Source of the DNA: DASPPK01 sp041479575
Lineage (GTDB): Archaea > Thermoproteota > Bathyarchaeia > Bathyarchaeales > Bathycorpusculaceae
DNA length: 18,055 nucleotides
Assembly: GCA_041479575.1 (NCBI GenBank)
Contig: JBGOYH010000022.1
Span: 1 to 18,055, forward strand
Direction of reading: 5' to 3'
Shown: positions 7,594 through 14,642 of the stretch, piece by piece
Position numbering within the stretch: the stretch's first letter is position 1
How the letters are laid out: every line of letters begins with the position of its first letter
The notes under the pieces: generated by a model
Told to the model about the DNA's origin: nothing
What the model saw: the letters and a program-made list of their open reading frames with translations, nothing else
Databases searched by the model: none
Program-made: the position numbers and the translations under genes

Positions 7594-7705
7594 GGCGCGC
7601 GCGAAGGTCTCAACTGGTAGACTGAGGATCCTACCCCTCCTAGGTTTCAATGTACCATGGATATTTGGATCCAAATATGCCAACATCGAAAATAGCGCGC
7701 GCGCC
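7594..7705. repeat. 112-bp segment with 10-bp perfect terminal inverted repeats
   Basis: GGCGCGCGCG at 7594-7603 and CGCGCGCGCC at 7696-7705 are exact reverse complements. The right end overlaps the last base of the proteasome-like gene's stop codon. Inside lie a perfect 18-bp palindrome (7661-7678) and smaller complementary pairs such as CCTA/TAGG. It could be a short non-autonomous element or the footprint of a structured RNA. Because the GC-alternating motif is self-complementary, only the outermost GG/CC pair adds independent evidence for inversion. Apart from this segment, 7457-7593 shows no gene. Confidence 0.5.
7661..7678. repeat. Perfect 18-bp palindrome
   Basis: ATATTTGGATCCAAATAT is its own reverse complement. 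As RNA it could form a seven-pair stem with a GAUC loop; as DNA it could be a dimer-binding site. It lies 27 bases beyond the stop of the proteasome-like gene. Confidence 0.75.
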
Positions 7706-8370
7706 TATTGCGAGCGTCGTTTTGAGCTAGGCCTCGGCAGGAAGCAGGTCTCCGTGGTCAATGACCCATATATCTTCTTGATAAGTCGCAACCCCGATTT
7801 GCGATCTAGGCCCGGCTTCCAGCACCTTACCAACAGGTCCCGTGCTTTCACGTCTCCGTAGCCAATCGCCCAAGCGTCCCACTCGGCCTGAGATCCCAGT
7901 ACTTCTATGTCAGCAATCTTCTGGACCCCGTCGTCAAACCCTCCGAGGAGAAGGAAGAGAGCAAGCGGTCGCTTGACCGTGCTCACCGCGTGCTCGTGGA
8001 GGATGCCCCGAATCCTGCGTGCTGCATCCCTGAATGTCTGGATGTCCTCGCTCGTAAGCACATCATAAACATGGAACATGTCTCCCCGATTGCCAGTGGC
8101 CACGAACGCCAGCGACTGGGCTACGTGCCAGACCGAAGGAATCTCGCTCCCCAATTCTGGCTTGATAGAAGCTTTCCCTTTGGCTAAGAGCAGCCCATCC
8201 GTCGTCTTCATCGCGACAGCGAGGTTGCCGCCTGATGGGCACTTCCGTGCCCACTCCACCTGGAGCAGTCTCCCCTCTGGCGTGAACATGCCAGGCTTGG
8301 CAAACTCCAGCGAGCTCTCGGGAAGCGGCGGGTATTTGCTCGGCCCAATGCGCGGTTTTGCCCTAGCCAT
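7705..8370 (-). CDS. Divergent proteasome alpha-subunit-like protein
   Basis: The frame is open to an ATG at 8442, but the ATG at 8370 gives the usual family length (221 residues) and has AGGT about nine bases upstream. The segment PGMFTPEGRLLQVEWARK matches the N-terminal signature of 20S proteasome alpha subunits (VFSPDGRLFQVEYA). It is followed by a GGNLAVAMKTTDGLLLA strand pair and later 'FLLLGGFDD' and 'WAIGYGDVKARDLL' strands and helix. There is no beta-type N-terminal Thr, so it is not itself a peptidase. The residues before the signature are Pro-rich and lack the YDRAI gate sequence. Typical archaeal alpha genes are far closer to consensus, so I take this as a specialised paralogue. 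No beta subunit or PAN-type ATPase is nearby. The gene is visibly richer in G+C than its neighbours, which may hint at transfer. Confidence 0.72.
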   Translation of the reverse strand: MARAKPRIGPSKYPPLPESSLEFAKPGMFTPEGRLLQVEWARKCPSGGNLAVAMKTTDGLLLAKGKASIKPELGSEIPSVWHVAQSLAFVATGNRGDMFHVYDVLTSEDIQTFRDAARRIRGILHEHAVSTVKRPLALFLLLGGFDDGVQKIADIEVLGSQAEWDAWAIGYGDVKARDLLVRCWKPGLDRKSGLRLIKKIYGSLTTETCFLPRPSSKRRSQ

Positions 8371-8495
8371 CGAATTAACCTGTTGAATGAATGCGCAATG
8401 CGTTATTTCAAGCTTTTTCTGCCATCGCGGCCGCCATAGCAAATGAGTTATAGCAGATTGAATTTTCTCTTAATCGTTGGAGGCAGTCATCATCT

Positions 8496-8871
8496 ATGGT
8501 TGGAAGATGGACATTTGCGTTCTATTCAGTCTATGCCCTTTTTGTGGTTTCTCCACTTATTTTTCTCAGGATCGCTGGCGTCCCGACTAATAACGAAATA
8601 GATTCGTCATTCTTGGGTGGCTTCATCACTGCTTCAGGTATTTTTGCAGGGTTCCTTGTAAGTTCTGCAATATCAAGAAGGGAAGCCTTGGAACTTCATC
8701 ACTACTTAATGCTTCTTGCAAATCTAGCGCGCTCGGGGTTTTGTTAGGCGTTGGCGGCATCTCTGGGAAGTTCTAGATGAGAAAAGGACCGTCCTAGCAT
8801 ATTGGAACTTCATCCTAAGTTCTGACGATCTGTGGGCGAAGTGGAAACAAACGCAGATTTTACTGTTCTAA
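8496..8871 (+). pseudogene. Frameshifted membrane-protein gene
   Basis: The ATG at 8496 (GGAGG at 8479-8483) opens an 83-codon frame with two hydrophobic segments (residues ~8-27 and ~39-58) that ends at 8747. The reading sense then continues in other frames. From about 8726 the second frame gives a hydrophobic stretch (ALGVLLGVGGISGKF) to a stop near 8776. The third frame then gives LDEKRTVLAYWNFILSS.. to a TAA at 8869-8871. Together these look like one protein of about 125 residues broken by two frameshifts. The first break coincides with a GCGCGC copy at 8727-8732. A single sequencing error would not explain both shifts. The family is not recognised. The gene converges on the SIR2 gene, whose stop is ten bases away. 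Confidence 0.5.
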
Positions 8872-8878
8872 AAAGAAA
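8868..8878 (-). terminator. Possible T-rich terminator after SIR2 gene
   Basis: On the minus strand, TTTCTTTTTAG begins just past the SIR2 stop codon. T-runs of this kind end archaeal transcripts, but the evidence is only composition. Confidence 0.3.
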
Positions 8879-8880
8879 CA

Positions 8881-10002
8881 TTAGGTGTTTCCTTTTTCAC
8901 GTCTAACTTTCGCAAAAACGTCTGTGAGAATTTGAAAAATCAGATCGTCTGGAAAACTGTTATTAAGAGCGTAAATATGCGCGTGTTTTTTCCTCAAATC
9001 TTGTCTATTGAGAAAATGGTCTTCGAGATTTGACGAAGCTTTCGGAGAGATTACTATTAGCCAATTTCGAGGGTCTCTGTTGAGGAAAGCTAGAAATTCG
9101 TCGTTAATCGGAGAGTCTCGGAAAGAGTATCCAATTACTACGAGGGTTCGAATTCTCTTCAAAGAGTCTGCAAATCTTTTGAGCAATGCATCAAAAGGTC
9201 GAGTCCCTGCCAGACATTGTTGTGTTGGGTAAATCAAGATGTTATCCTTATAGCGCCCTGGGTGCCCACATTTCTCCTCGGCTTTGACACTTTCGATCCT
9301 CCCATCATAAGATATTCGCCAATCGAGTGAACCATGCAATTTATACAATTTGAGGAGAAATTGGAAAGGTTCGGATTCTTTTTCCGGTTCTTCGTCGAAA
9401 ACTTCTGGTTTCCAGAACCTTATTCCAGTCCTTCGATCGAGCTGAAAACCATCGACCAATACTTGGCTTTGGGAACTGCAGTATTCTTCGACCACTCTGT
9501 CATAATTGATAGTGAAAACTTCAAACTGAGTCTGACCACTAAACTTCTCAAATTCTAATAGCAAGTTTTGATATGCACGCACGCTTTCTGTGTGGGTTTC
9601 TGGTCTGAAAGCATACTCCCTGTAGAGCTCTTCAACAATCGCGCTTTTCAGTTTGCGGTTAAGGTCGATGAATTGAGTCCATTTTGGCTCGTTGGCGCGT
9701 GCTTTTCCTGGTTCTTTATTTCCAGAAGAATCTGGAGACTTTGACAAGCCTACGTGTATCCCTGAGAACGCAGCATGGGCAAACGGATTTGAGTCTGCTC
9801 CCACAATAGCATCAATAGCTGTCAGAATATGCTCTATGTCTTTGATTTTCGAATTCTGTGAATACAATCGAAGTAACTGTTGCTCTGGACCTGACGCATT
9901 TTTCTTCAATCTTTCTAGAAATTGAGCTGTCGTTGGATATCCAAAGGAACATGATGCCCCAGCTCCTAGAAAGAGGGCCATGTCACTCGTGGAACGGGAC
10001 AT
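8881..10002 (-). CDS. SIR2-domain protein (SIR2_2-like, probable NADase)
   Basis: The 373-residue product carries the SIR2 nucleotide-binding fold in the form seen in prokaryotic defence proteins. FLGAGAS at 11-17 is the NAD-binding glycine motif. TINYD at 164-168 supplies the expected catalytic Asn166, KLHGSLDW at 221-228 supplies His223, and VVIGYSFRD at 288-296 forms the last conserved strand and loop. A charged, Ser/Gly/Lys-rich insert (about 85-110) and an acidic insert (about 203-212) are distinctive. No zinc ribbon is seen, which argues against a protein deacetylase. Known relatives such as ThsA, DSR1/2 and Argonaute-associated SIR2 proteins cleave NAD+ to abort infection; that activity is inferred here. 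The gene follows the HNH gene by 84 bases and has its own likely promoter. Confidence 0.85.
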   Translation of the reverse strand: MSRSTSDMALFLGAGASCSFGYPTTAQFLERLKKNASGPEQQLLRLYSQNSKIKDIEHILTAIDAIVGADSNPFAHAAFSGIHVGLSKSPDSSGNKEPGKARANEPKWTQFIDLNRKLKSAIVEELYREYAFRPETHTESVRAYQNLLLEFEKFSGQTQFEVFTINYDRVVEEYCSSQSQVLVDGFQLDRRTGIRFWKPEVFDEEPEKESEPFQFLLKLYKLHGSLDWRISYDGRIESVKAEEKCGHPGRYKDNILIYPTQQCLAGTRPFDALLKRFADSLKRIRTLVVIGYSFRDSPINDEFLAFLNRDPRNWLIVISPKASSNLEDHFLNRQDLRKKHAHIYALNNSFPDDLIFQILTDVFAKVRREKGNT

Positions 10003-10037
10003 TGAAAGACCAACCTGATGGAAGACTAACGTGTGCT

Positions 10038-10046
10038 GCTTAAAAG
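10038..10046 (-). promoter_or_regulatory. TATA box of the SIR2 gene
   Basis: CTTTTAAGC on the minus strand, 36-44 bases before the ATG at 10002. It lies in the 84-base gap after the HNH stop, so the SIR2 gene may be transcribed separately as well as by read-through. Confidence 0.5.
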
Positions 10047-10051
10047 ACTTG

Positions 10052-10064
10052 CGCGTGACACGCG
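10052..10064. promoter_or_regulatory. CGCGTG-A-CACGCG inverted repeat upstream of SIR2 promoter
   Basis: Perfect six-base arms around one base, placed immediately upstream of the SIR2 TATA box where TFB contacts DNA. The placement suggests a regulator-binding site. It is also a relative of the GC-alternating motif found elsewhere. Confidence 0.5.
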
Positions 10065-10086
10065 TGGTTTCAACAGTGACGTTGCG

Positions 10087-10728
10087 CTATATGGTGATTT
10101 GTTTTCCTTCGATGGAGATTTTCCATCCTGGGTTAAGAAATCGAGTCTTAACATCAGCATAGTGAAGTTTCTTGTGACACAAGGGGCAGACAACCAAGAG
10201 ATTCCAACTCTGAAGCGTTTTCGGGGCATCTTTGTTCAGTTCAATCATATGATGCACTTCGGCGTACTTGCCGCCTCCTTTCTTATCAAAGCCAGGGTAT
10301 CCGCAGATCGAGCATTTGTAACCGTATTTCTCTTTGATCGCGTTGGACAGAGCTGAAGGTCTTTTGATTAGTCTCGTGATGTTCCGTCTGAACGCAGGTC
10401 TGTTCGAGTATTTCTCGTCCATTTCCTTTATGATTTCGTTAGGTTTCAAGACTCTGGTTCTTTTGAATTCTAGCGACGTGGGTTCCTTGATTTTTGGTTT
10501 GTAGTCCACGGATTCAGAAATCCAGTCGAGTATGATTTCTTCGTCTTGAGGGTCAACTTTGCAATGAGTTTGCGCGGCTGCATAATCCTTTGACGACTCT
10601 TTAATTTCATCTATGTCAAAAGGCTCGACTGACCGTACGTTTTCTCCAGTTATTAAGTACCGCCAATGTCGGCCCCAGATTCTATCGCTTTCCTTCCTAA
10701 GGTCTTCGTCGCAAGAGACGAAGTTCAT
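10087..10728 (-). CDS. HNH endonuclease-domain protein
   Basis: The product has 213 residues. The C-terminal half is an HNH/McrA-like nuclease: a CSIC knuckle (Cys139, Cys142), EVHHMIEL with His159/His160, Asn176 and a second knuckle CPLC (Cys181, Cys184) followed by HKKLH (His185, His189). These would bind a structural zinc and one catalytic metal ion. The N-terminal ~120 residues are helical and charged, resemble no domain I can name, and may provide target or partner recognition. A short 'ALSNAIKEKYGYKC' lead-in is typical of stand-alone HNH proteins in defence loci. The gene is upstream of the SIR2 gene on the same strand. No Shine-Dalgarno is seen; a TATA 34 bases upstream implies a short leader. 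Confidence 0.85.
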   Translation of the reverse strand: MNFVSCDEDLRKESDRIWGRHWRYLITGENVRSVEPFDIDEIKESSKDYAAAQTHCKVDPQDEEIILDWISESVDYKPKIKEPTSLEFKRTRVLKPNEIIKEMDEKYSNRPAFRRNITRLIKRPSALSNAIKEKYGYKCSICGYPGFDKKGGGKYAEVHHMIELNKDAPKTLQSWNLLVVCPLCHKKLHYADVKTRFLNPGWKISIEGKQITI

Positions 10729-10761
10729 TATCTATCTTATCGGTTTCTGATTCGGCAAAAG

Positions 10762-10770
10762 AGTATTTTT
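10762..10770 (-). promoter_or_regulatory. TATA box of the HNH gene
   Basis: AAAAATACT on the minus strand, 34-42 bases before the ATG at 10728. It would drive the HNH-SIR2 pair. Confidence 0.5.
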
Positions 10771-10948
10771 GGTCTGAGCAATGAGAATTATGTCACCCGG
10801 TTTCGCGTAGTGAGGTCTTGCGTCAGTTGCGTGTTTTGCCTCTTTCAGAACCCCCTCCATCGTATCGGCTTTATTTTTGAAGAGAATCAAGCAGTCAGCC
10901 GATGATTTATTTAATTGCGATTACTCTTAAGATTACCGTTTGAGTTTA

Positions 10949-10956
10949 GCGCGCGC
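10949..10956. repeat. GC-alternating motif between HNH and flavoprotein genes
   Basis: GCGCGCGC inside a perfect 12-base palindrome TAGCGCGCGCTA (10947-10958), in the 279-base divergent intergenic region (10729-11007). The rest of this region holds the HNH TATA box and an AT-rich stretch around 10905-10915 but no gene. Confidence 0.65.
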
Positions 10957-11007
10957 TACATTCAATATGGATAATAGGCTGCAAATCTCGGTGGAAGTGA
11001 TCGTCAA

Positions 11008-12198
11008 ATGGTCGATAGATACGACGTCGCAGTAATTGGTGCTGGCCCCGCTGGAACAATAGCAGCGAAGCTCTGCGCAGAGCAAGGACTCAAAACAGTT
11101 CTTGTCGAAAAGCAAAGCATTCCCCGAATCAAACCATGTGGAGGGGGCATTTCTGTTAAAGCCTTGAGACTAATTAAAGAATCGATTCCAGACTCACTGA
11201 TTGAGCAGAACGTCATGGGATTTCGCTTTTTCTCGAAATCGTTAGATTCAGTCGAGTTGAGAGCCACAATCCCTATCGGAATTTCAACAAGCCGTGATAA
11301 GTTTGATGCTTTCTTGGTTGGACTGGCTGTAGATTCTGGCTCTGAGCTAGTTCAATCCAACCCTCTAATCGATATTTCAATGGAAAAGGATGGAATATTC
11401 TGCAAGCTTAAGAAGAATAGATTGTTCAGAACGAGTTTGATTGTAGGGGCGGACGGCGCAAATAGTATTGTTGCCCAGAAGACAGGAATACGGCAAAAAT
11501 GGGCAGCCAGTGAAGTAGGTCTTTGTCTAGAGACTTCAATGCCTTTAGATAAGGAAGAAATGAAGCAATTCGACCCAGAAATATTTGAGCTATACTTTAC
11601 TGACATTCCATTAGGATATGGATGGTTTTTTCCCAAGAAAGCATCAGTCTCGCTAGGAATCGGAGGGGCTATCCAATACTTGCACAGGCCATTGGAACTA
11701 TTGGCAAACTTCTGCAAGACCCTGTCAGATTTGAAGAAGCTTGATTTACACATTTCTAGTTTTCATGCTCATCTGGCACCTGCAGGAGGTTTTAGAAGAA
11801 AAACTGTTTCTGATCGTGTAATGCTCACGGGTGATGCCGCTGGATTCATCGATCCGTTTACAGGTGAGGGTATCTATTATGCAATGAGAAGCGGGCAATT
11901 TGCAGCAAAGGCTTGTATTGAAGCAATAGAAAAGAGCAGCTTTGAGGCAAATTTCCTGACTAAGCAGTATGCAAAGGCTTGTGAAGATGACTTTGGTAAA
12001 GACCTGAGAGTTGCTCTTAAGATAGCCTACAGAATTCACAATCATTTTGACACGTTTTTCAATGCGCTCCAACAGAGTTCGAGTGGATCTTGGGCGGACC
12101 TGGCATGTGGGAATACTACTTACAGTGTATTGCAGAAAAAGCTCTTACCTAAGCTTCTTCTCCACATGGTCAAACGAAAAATCCAGAAACTATCATAG
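11008..12198 (+). CDS. Geranylgeranyl reductase family FAD-dependent oxidoreductase
   Basis: The 396-residue product opens with an FAD-binding Rossmann motif (DVAVIGAGPAG, 6-16) and an acidic end to the second strand (VLVEK). The family-specific PCGGG is at 43-47, 'LIVGADGANS' comes mid-protein, and the second FAD motif GDAAGFIDPFTGEGI at 275-289. 'GYGWFFPK' near 207 is also characteristic. Archaeal members saturate the geranylgeranyl chains of membrane lipids or related isoprenoids. Several paralogues often coexist, so the exact substrate (lipid, quinone or other) cannot be told from sequence. The length is normal. An AGTGATC stretch six bases before the ATG matches part of the archaeal anti-Shine-Dalgarno. 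A membrane-protein gene follows after 19 bases (10 if its GTG is used), probably in one operon. Confidence 0.88.
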   Translation: MVDRYDVAVIGAGPAGTIAAKLCAEQGLKTVLVEKQSIPRIKPCGGGISVKALRLIKESIPDSLIEQNVMGFRFFSKSLDSVELRATIPIGISTSRDKFDAFLVGLAVDSGSELVQSNPLIDISMEKDGIFCKLKKNRLFRTSLIVGADGANSIVAQKTGIRQKWAASEVGLCLETSMPLDKEEMKQFDPEIFELYFTDIPLGYGWFFPKKASVSLGIGGAIQYLHRPLELLANFCKTLSDLKKLDLHISSFHAHLAPAGGFRRKTVSDRVMLTGDAAGFIDPFTGEGIYYAMRSGQFAAKACIEAIEKSSFEANFLTKQYAKACEDDFGKDLRVALKIAYRIHNHFDTFFNALQQSSSGSWADLACGNTTYSVLQKKLLPKLLLHMVKRKIQKLS

Positions 12199-12217
12199 TT
12201 GAAATAGGGTGAAGAAA

Positions 12218-13231
12218 ATGAAGGCAGTCGTTCATAGAGAATTTCTAATAACGCGATACATTCTCTTCCTTCAACAACGTAGATTGGGACCTATTTATTC
12301 TTCCTTGATATTCGGGGCTTCATTCAACTTGCCTGCGTTTGTTTTTTCCTTCTATCAAAAAATCCCGCTTTCCTTCGGATATCTCTCTTGCTTATCTTGG
12401 CTATTCATTGGACCGTTTCTGATATACAATGCGGGCAAGATTGCCAATGAGCTGTGGCCTCAGCTGACAGAGCTTCTGGAAAAATGTGAGATTAAAGAAC
12501 TTCAGACTTATGAGAAAAGTTTCGAAAGCTTCAGATATTTGATAATCGGAATACCTGCTGCTGTGGGCGTTTCGATTCTAGTCCTAGCTCCACAAGGTGT
12601 GTTGACGTCTTCAATTTCACTATACACAATCTTCTACCTGGTATCTTGGATAGTTCTAGCCTTGCTAGGAAGCATAGGGATATGGGGAACATTTCAGTTA
12701 GTGCTGATGATATGGAAAGTGAGAAAATACGAGTTGTCTCTTGATCCTTACAGTCCCGACGGTTTCGGAGGGATGGGCGTTCTGGCAAACTTTGCGATCA
12801 AAGCCACGCTTATGTATTCGACGGGGGCTTTGATGATTCCAATGGTGTATGATGTAGCGACTCGTCAAGATACTTTAAATCAGACCTTTTCCGGTGCGAT
12901 TTTTGGTTCGACTTTTTTTTCGTTTACGGTCCTGCTTTCTTTTCTAGTTCCGTTGGTGGCATTGAATAGAGCAGCAGTAAAAGGAAGAGAAAGCCTTCTA
13001 AAGAAGACCGCAAAGCAATGTAACGAATTCTTGGAGGTCTGCAAGCAAAACTCTGAAATCGAATCAGGGATTCAAATGCTTGTCGCTCAAAGCCACTACA
13101 ATCAAATATCTCAGATGCGAGTTTATCCATTCGATGTGGGTATCTTACTAAAACTCACAGCCTCAGTCGCTCTTCCGATATTTCTGGGAACGCTTCGAAT
13201 ATGGTTGCCGTGGCTTCCTCTTTTACAATAA
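12218..13231 (+). CDS. Polytopic membrane protein with DPxxPDGFGG motif
   Basis: The open frame begins at a GTG at 12209. The ATG at 12218 has AGGGTGA five bases upstream and is preferred, giving 337 residues. Hydrophobic segments fall at about 25-45, 52-70, 105-125, 135-165, 195-215, 230-250 and 310-330. A cytosolic-looking motif LDPYSPDGFGGMG near residue 175, between the fourth and fifth segments, resembles the 'P-x-PDG-x-GG' motif seen in unnamed prokaryotic membrane proteins. A charged helical stretch (about 255-295) precedes the last segment. The function is unknown. Its tight linkage to the geranylgeranyl-reductase-family gene suggests a shared role at the membrane, which is inference. 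Confidence 0.72.
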   Translation: MKAVVHREFLITRYILFLQQRRLGPIYSSLIFGASFNLPAFVFSFYQKIPLSFGYLSCLSWLFIGPFLIYNAGKIANELWPQLTELLEKCEIKELQTYEKSFESFRYLIIGIPAAVGVSILVLAPQGVLTSSISLYTIFYLVSWIVLALLGSIGIWGTFQLVLMIWKVRKYELSLDPYSPDGFGGMGVLANFAIKATLMYSTGALMIPMVYDVATRQDTLNQTFSGAIFGSTFFSFTVLLSFLVPLVALNRAAVKGRESLLKKTAKQCNEFLEVCKQNSEIESGIQMLVAQSHYNQISQMRVYPFDVGILLKLTASVALPIFLGTLRIWLPWLPLLQ

Positions 13232-13232
13232 C

Positions 13233-14357
13233 CGCGCGCCAGCTTGTTGCAAAATTAGGAAAGTTGACATGTTGCTGTTTAAGCTTGTTTCGACTTGAAT
13301 ATTCAGGGTGAAGGATGGAGAAACCCGAATTCTCATGCGCCATCCTATCTAAACTAGGCTTAGATGATATAGAGAAGGTTGTCAAGGAAGCTTACCATAA
13401 AGAAGATGGGCCGGGTAGGCCGCCTAGGAAACCGATTGGCATCTTCAAAGCGTTGATGGTGAAGAGGCTTCAGCAGATTCCCAGCGAGAGAGAACTTTGT
13501 AGACGGTTATGGAAAGACGATAACTTGAGGGAGCTCTGCGACATCGAAGCGGAACAGAATCCTTATCATCCATCGCAGCTGTCGCGGTTCAAGAAACGCG
13601 TCGGAACACGAAGGCTTCAAAGAATCATGAACAGGCTGCTCAAGGAACTTTTGAAGAGAGGCGTTATTAGCGGTGAAACCGTGGTGCTGGACGCCACCTT
13701 CGTCAAGGCTTACAGCAGAAGAGACCCGCACGAGAACAGTCGTGGAAAGTCAGACCCTGAAGCCAGGGTGGGCAGGAACGGCAAAACCTACGAGCTCGGC
13801 TACAAACTGCACGTTGCAGCAGACGCGAAGTCGGAGCTGCCTCTGGCAGTTATCGCTGCGTCGGCCAACGAGAACGAGAAGAAACACGCATCAGCCCTCT
13901 TTCGCAAGGCGTTGAAAACCACAGAGCAGCGTACAAAAACACTCGTTGCGGATTCGCAATTCTCCAGCAGAAAACTGAGAGAACAGCTTTCAACTCACGG
14001 CGTAAAGGCCGTCATTCCTTACCCGGCGAACCAGAGCAAAGAAAAGAAGACACTGCTGCGTGTGGGCAAGTACTTCAGGACTCATGGTCCTGCAGGCGAA
14101 CGCCAGATTTACGCTCAGAGGGGAGCCATTGAGCGGGTGAATTCAAGGCTGAAGGAACAGCTCTGTCTTGAAAGGCACAGGGCCAGAGGCCTCGAACGTA
14201 TAACCATACATGCTCTGCTCTGTATAATCGCCATGCTTCTGAATGCATTAACAGCGTTAAGGCTGAACAGGCCGGAAAAAGCCAGATCCATCACTATGCT
14301 CGCAAGATAAAGAGAAATTAACACAAAGAAATCGATTTAGCAACGAGCTGGCGCGCG
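13233..14357 (+). mobile_element. IS5/IS1182-like insertion sequence with terminal inverted repeats
   Basis: The left end (13233-13255) and right end (14335-14357) are inverted copies matching at 21 of 23 positions: CGCGCGCCAGCT-x-GTTGC-x-AAAT. The single transposase gene fills the interior. The outermost CGCGCG on each side is self-complementary, so it can be read either as part of the ends or as a six-base direct repeat (13233-13238 and 14352-14357) made by insertion into a CGCGCG target. If it is a target repeat, the element proper is 13239-14351. The left end lies one base after the stop codon of the preceding gene. The element is intact and may be recent. Confidence 0.85.
13315..14310 (+). 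CDS. DDE transposase (IS5/IS1182-like)
   Basis: The product has 331 residues. The N-terminal part (about 35-80: GRPPRKPIGIFKALMVKRL..) matches the DUF772-type domain that precedes the catalytic domain in IS5/IS1182 transposases. The catalytic triad is complete: Asp126 in VVLDATF, Asp213 in LVADSQF and Glu273 in GAIERVNSRLKE. 'GYKLHVAAD' at 162-170 is the conserved strand after the first Asp. The enzyme would cut at the 23-bp ends described for this element. AGGGTGA five bases before the ATG is the ribosome site. There is no frameshift or early stop, so the gene is likely functional. Confidence 0.93.
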   Translation: MEKPEFSCAILSKLGLDDIEKVVKEAYHKEDGPGRPPRKPIGIFKALMVKRLQQIPSERELCRRLWKDDNLRELCDIEAEQNPYHPSQLSRFKKRVGTRRLQRIMNRLLKELLKRGVISGETVVLDATFVKAYSRRDPHENSRGKSDPEARVGRNGKTYELGYKLHVAADAKSELPLAVIAASANENEKKHASALFRKALKTTEQRTKTLVADSQFSSRKLREQLSTHGVKAVIPYPANQSKEKKTLLRVGKYFRTHGPAGERQIYAQRGAIERVNSRLKEQLCLERHRARGLERITIHALLCIIAMLLNALTALRLNRPEKARSITMLAR

Positions 14358-14642
14358 CCACGATGAGTACGAGTTGATATCTGGTTTTTGTCAAATTCTT
14401 GGAGATATCGCCAAGGCGCGCTATTCTATAGGGTGAGATCATCGCGCGCTAGCCAGTTCGGCGACCTTCATCAAGTAGAAGTGTGATGGTGACAAACCGT
14501 CACAAGGAATCCTTTTTGACGACCCTTCTTTAACAATTTTAGAATTTGGAAGACTTTTTGGCAATGTTGAAAGAATGGCAAAGTGTAACAAGTGCTTTTG
14601 CGCGCGAAAGTGGCTGGTTCATCGCCAATCGGCTGGGACTGG
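14358..14642. other. Gene-free region with clustered GC-alternating motifs
   Basis: Between the insertion sequence and the VOC gene there is no convincing coding region. GCGCGC copies occur at 14416-14421, 14444-14449 and 14600-14606. CTAGCCAGT at 14449-14457 has an inverted copy at 14638-14646, giving a 198-base interval that could be a degraded element. A small hairpin GTGAC-AAACC-GTCAC sits near 14490. Confidence 0.4.

Noticed and set aside
7200..7613. A 137-codon minus-strand frame.
   Set aside because: It runs straight through the tRNA-Ala gene and the GC motif, and has no family features.
8881..10002. SIR2 gene as a protein deacetylase.
   Set aside because: The four-cysteine zinc module of class III deacetylases is missing; motif spacing fits SIR2_2-type defence NADases better.
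10087..10728. HNH gene as a homing endonuclease from an intron or intein.
   Set aside because: It is a free-standing gene with its own promoter and no interrupted host gene on either side.
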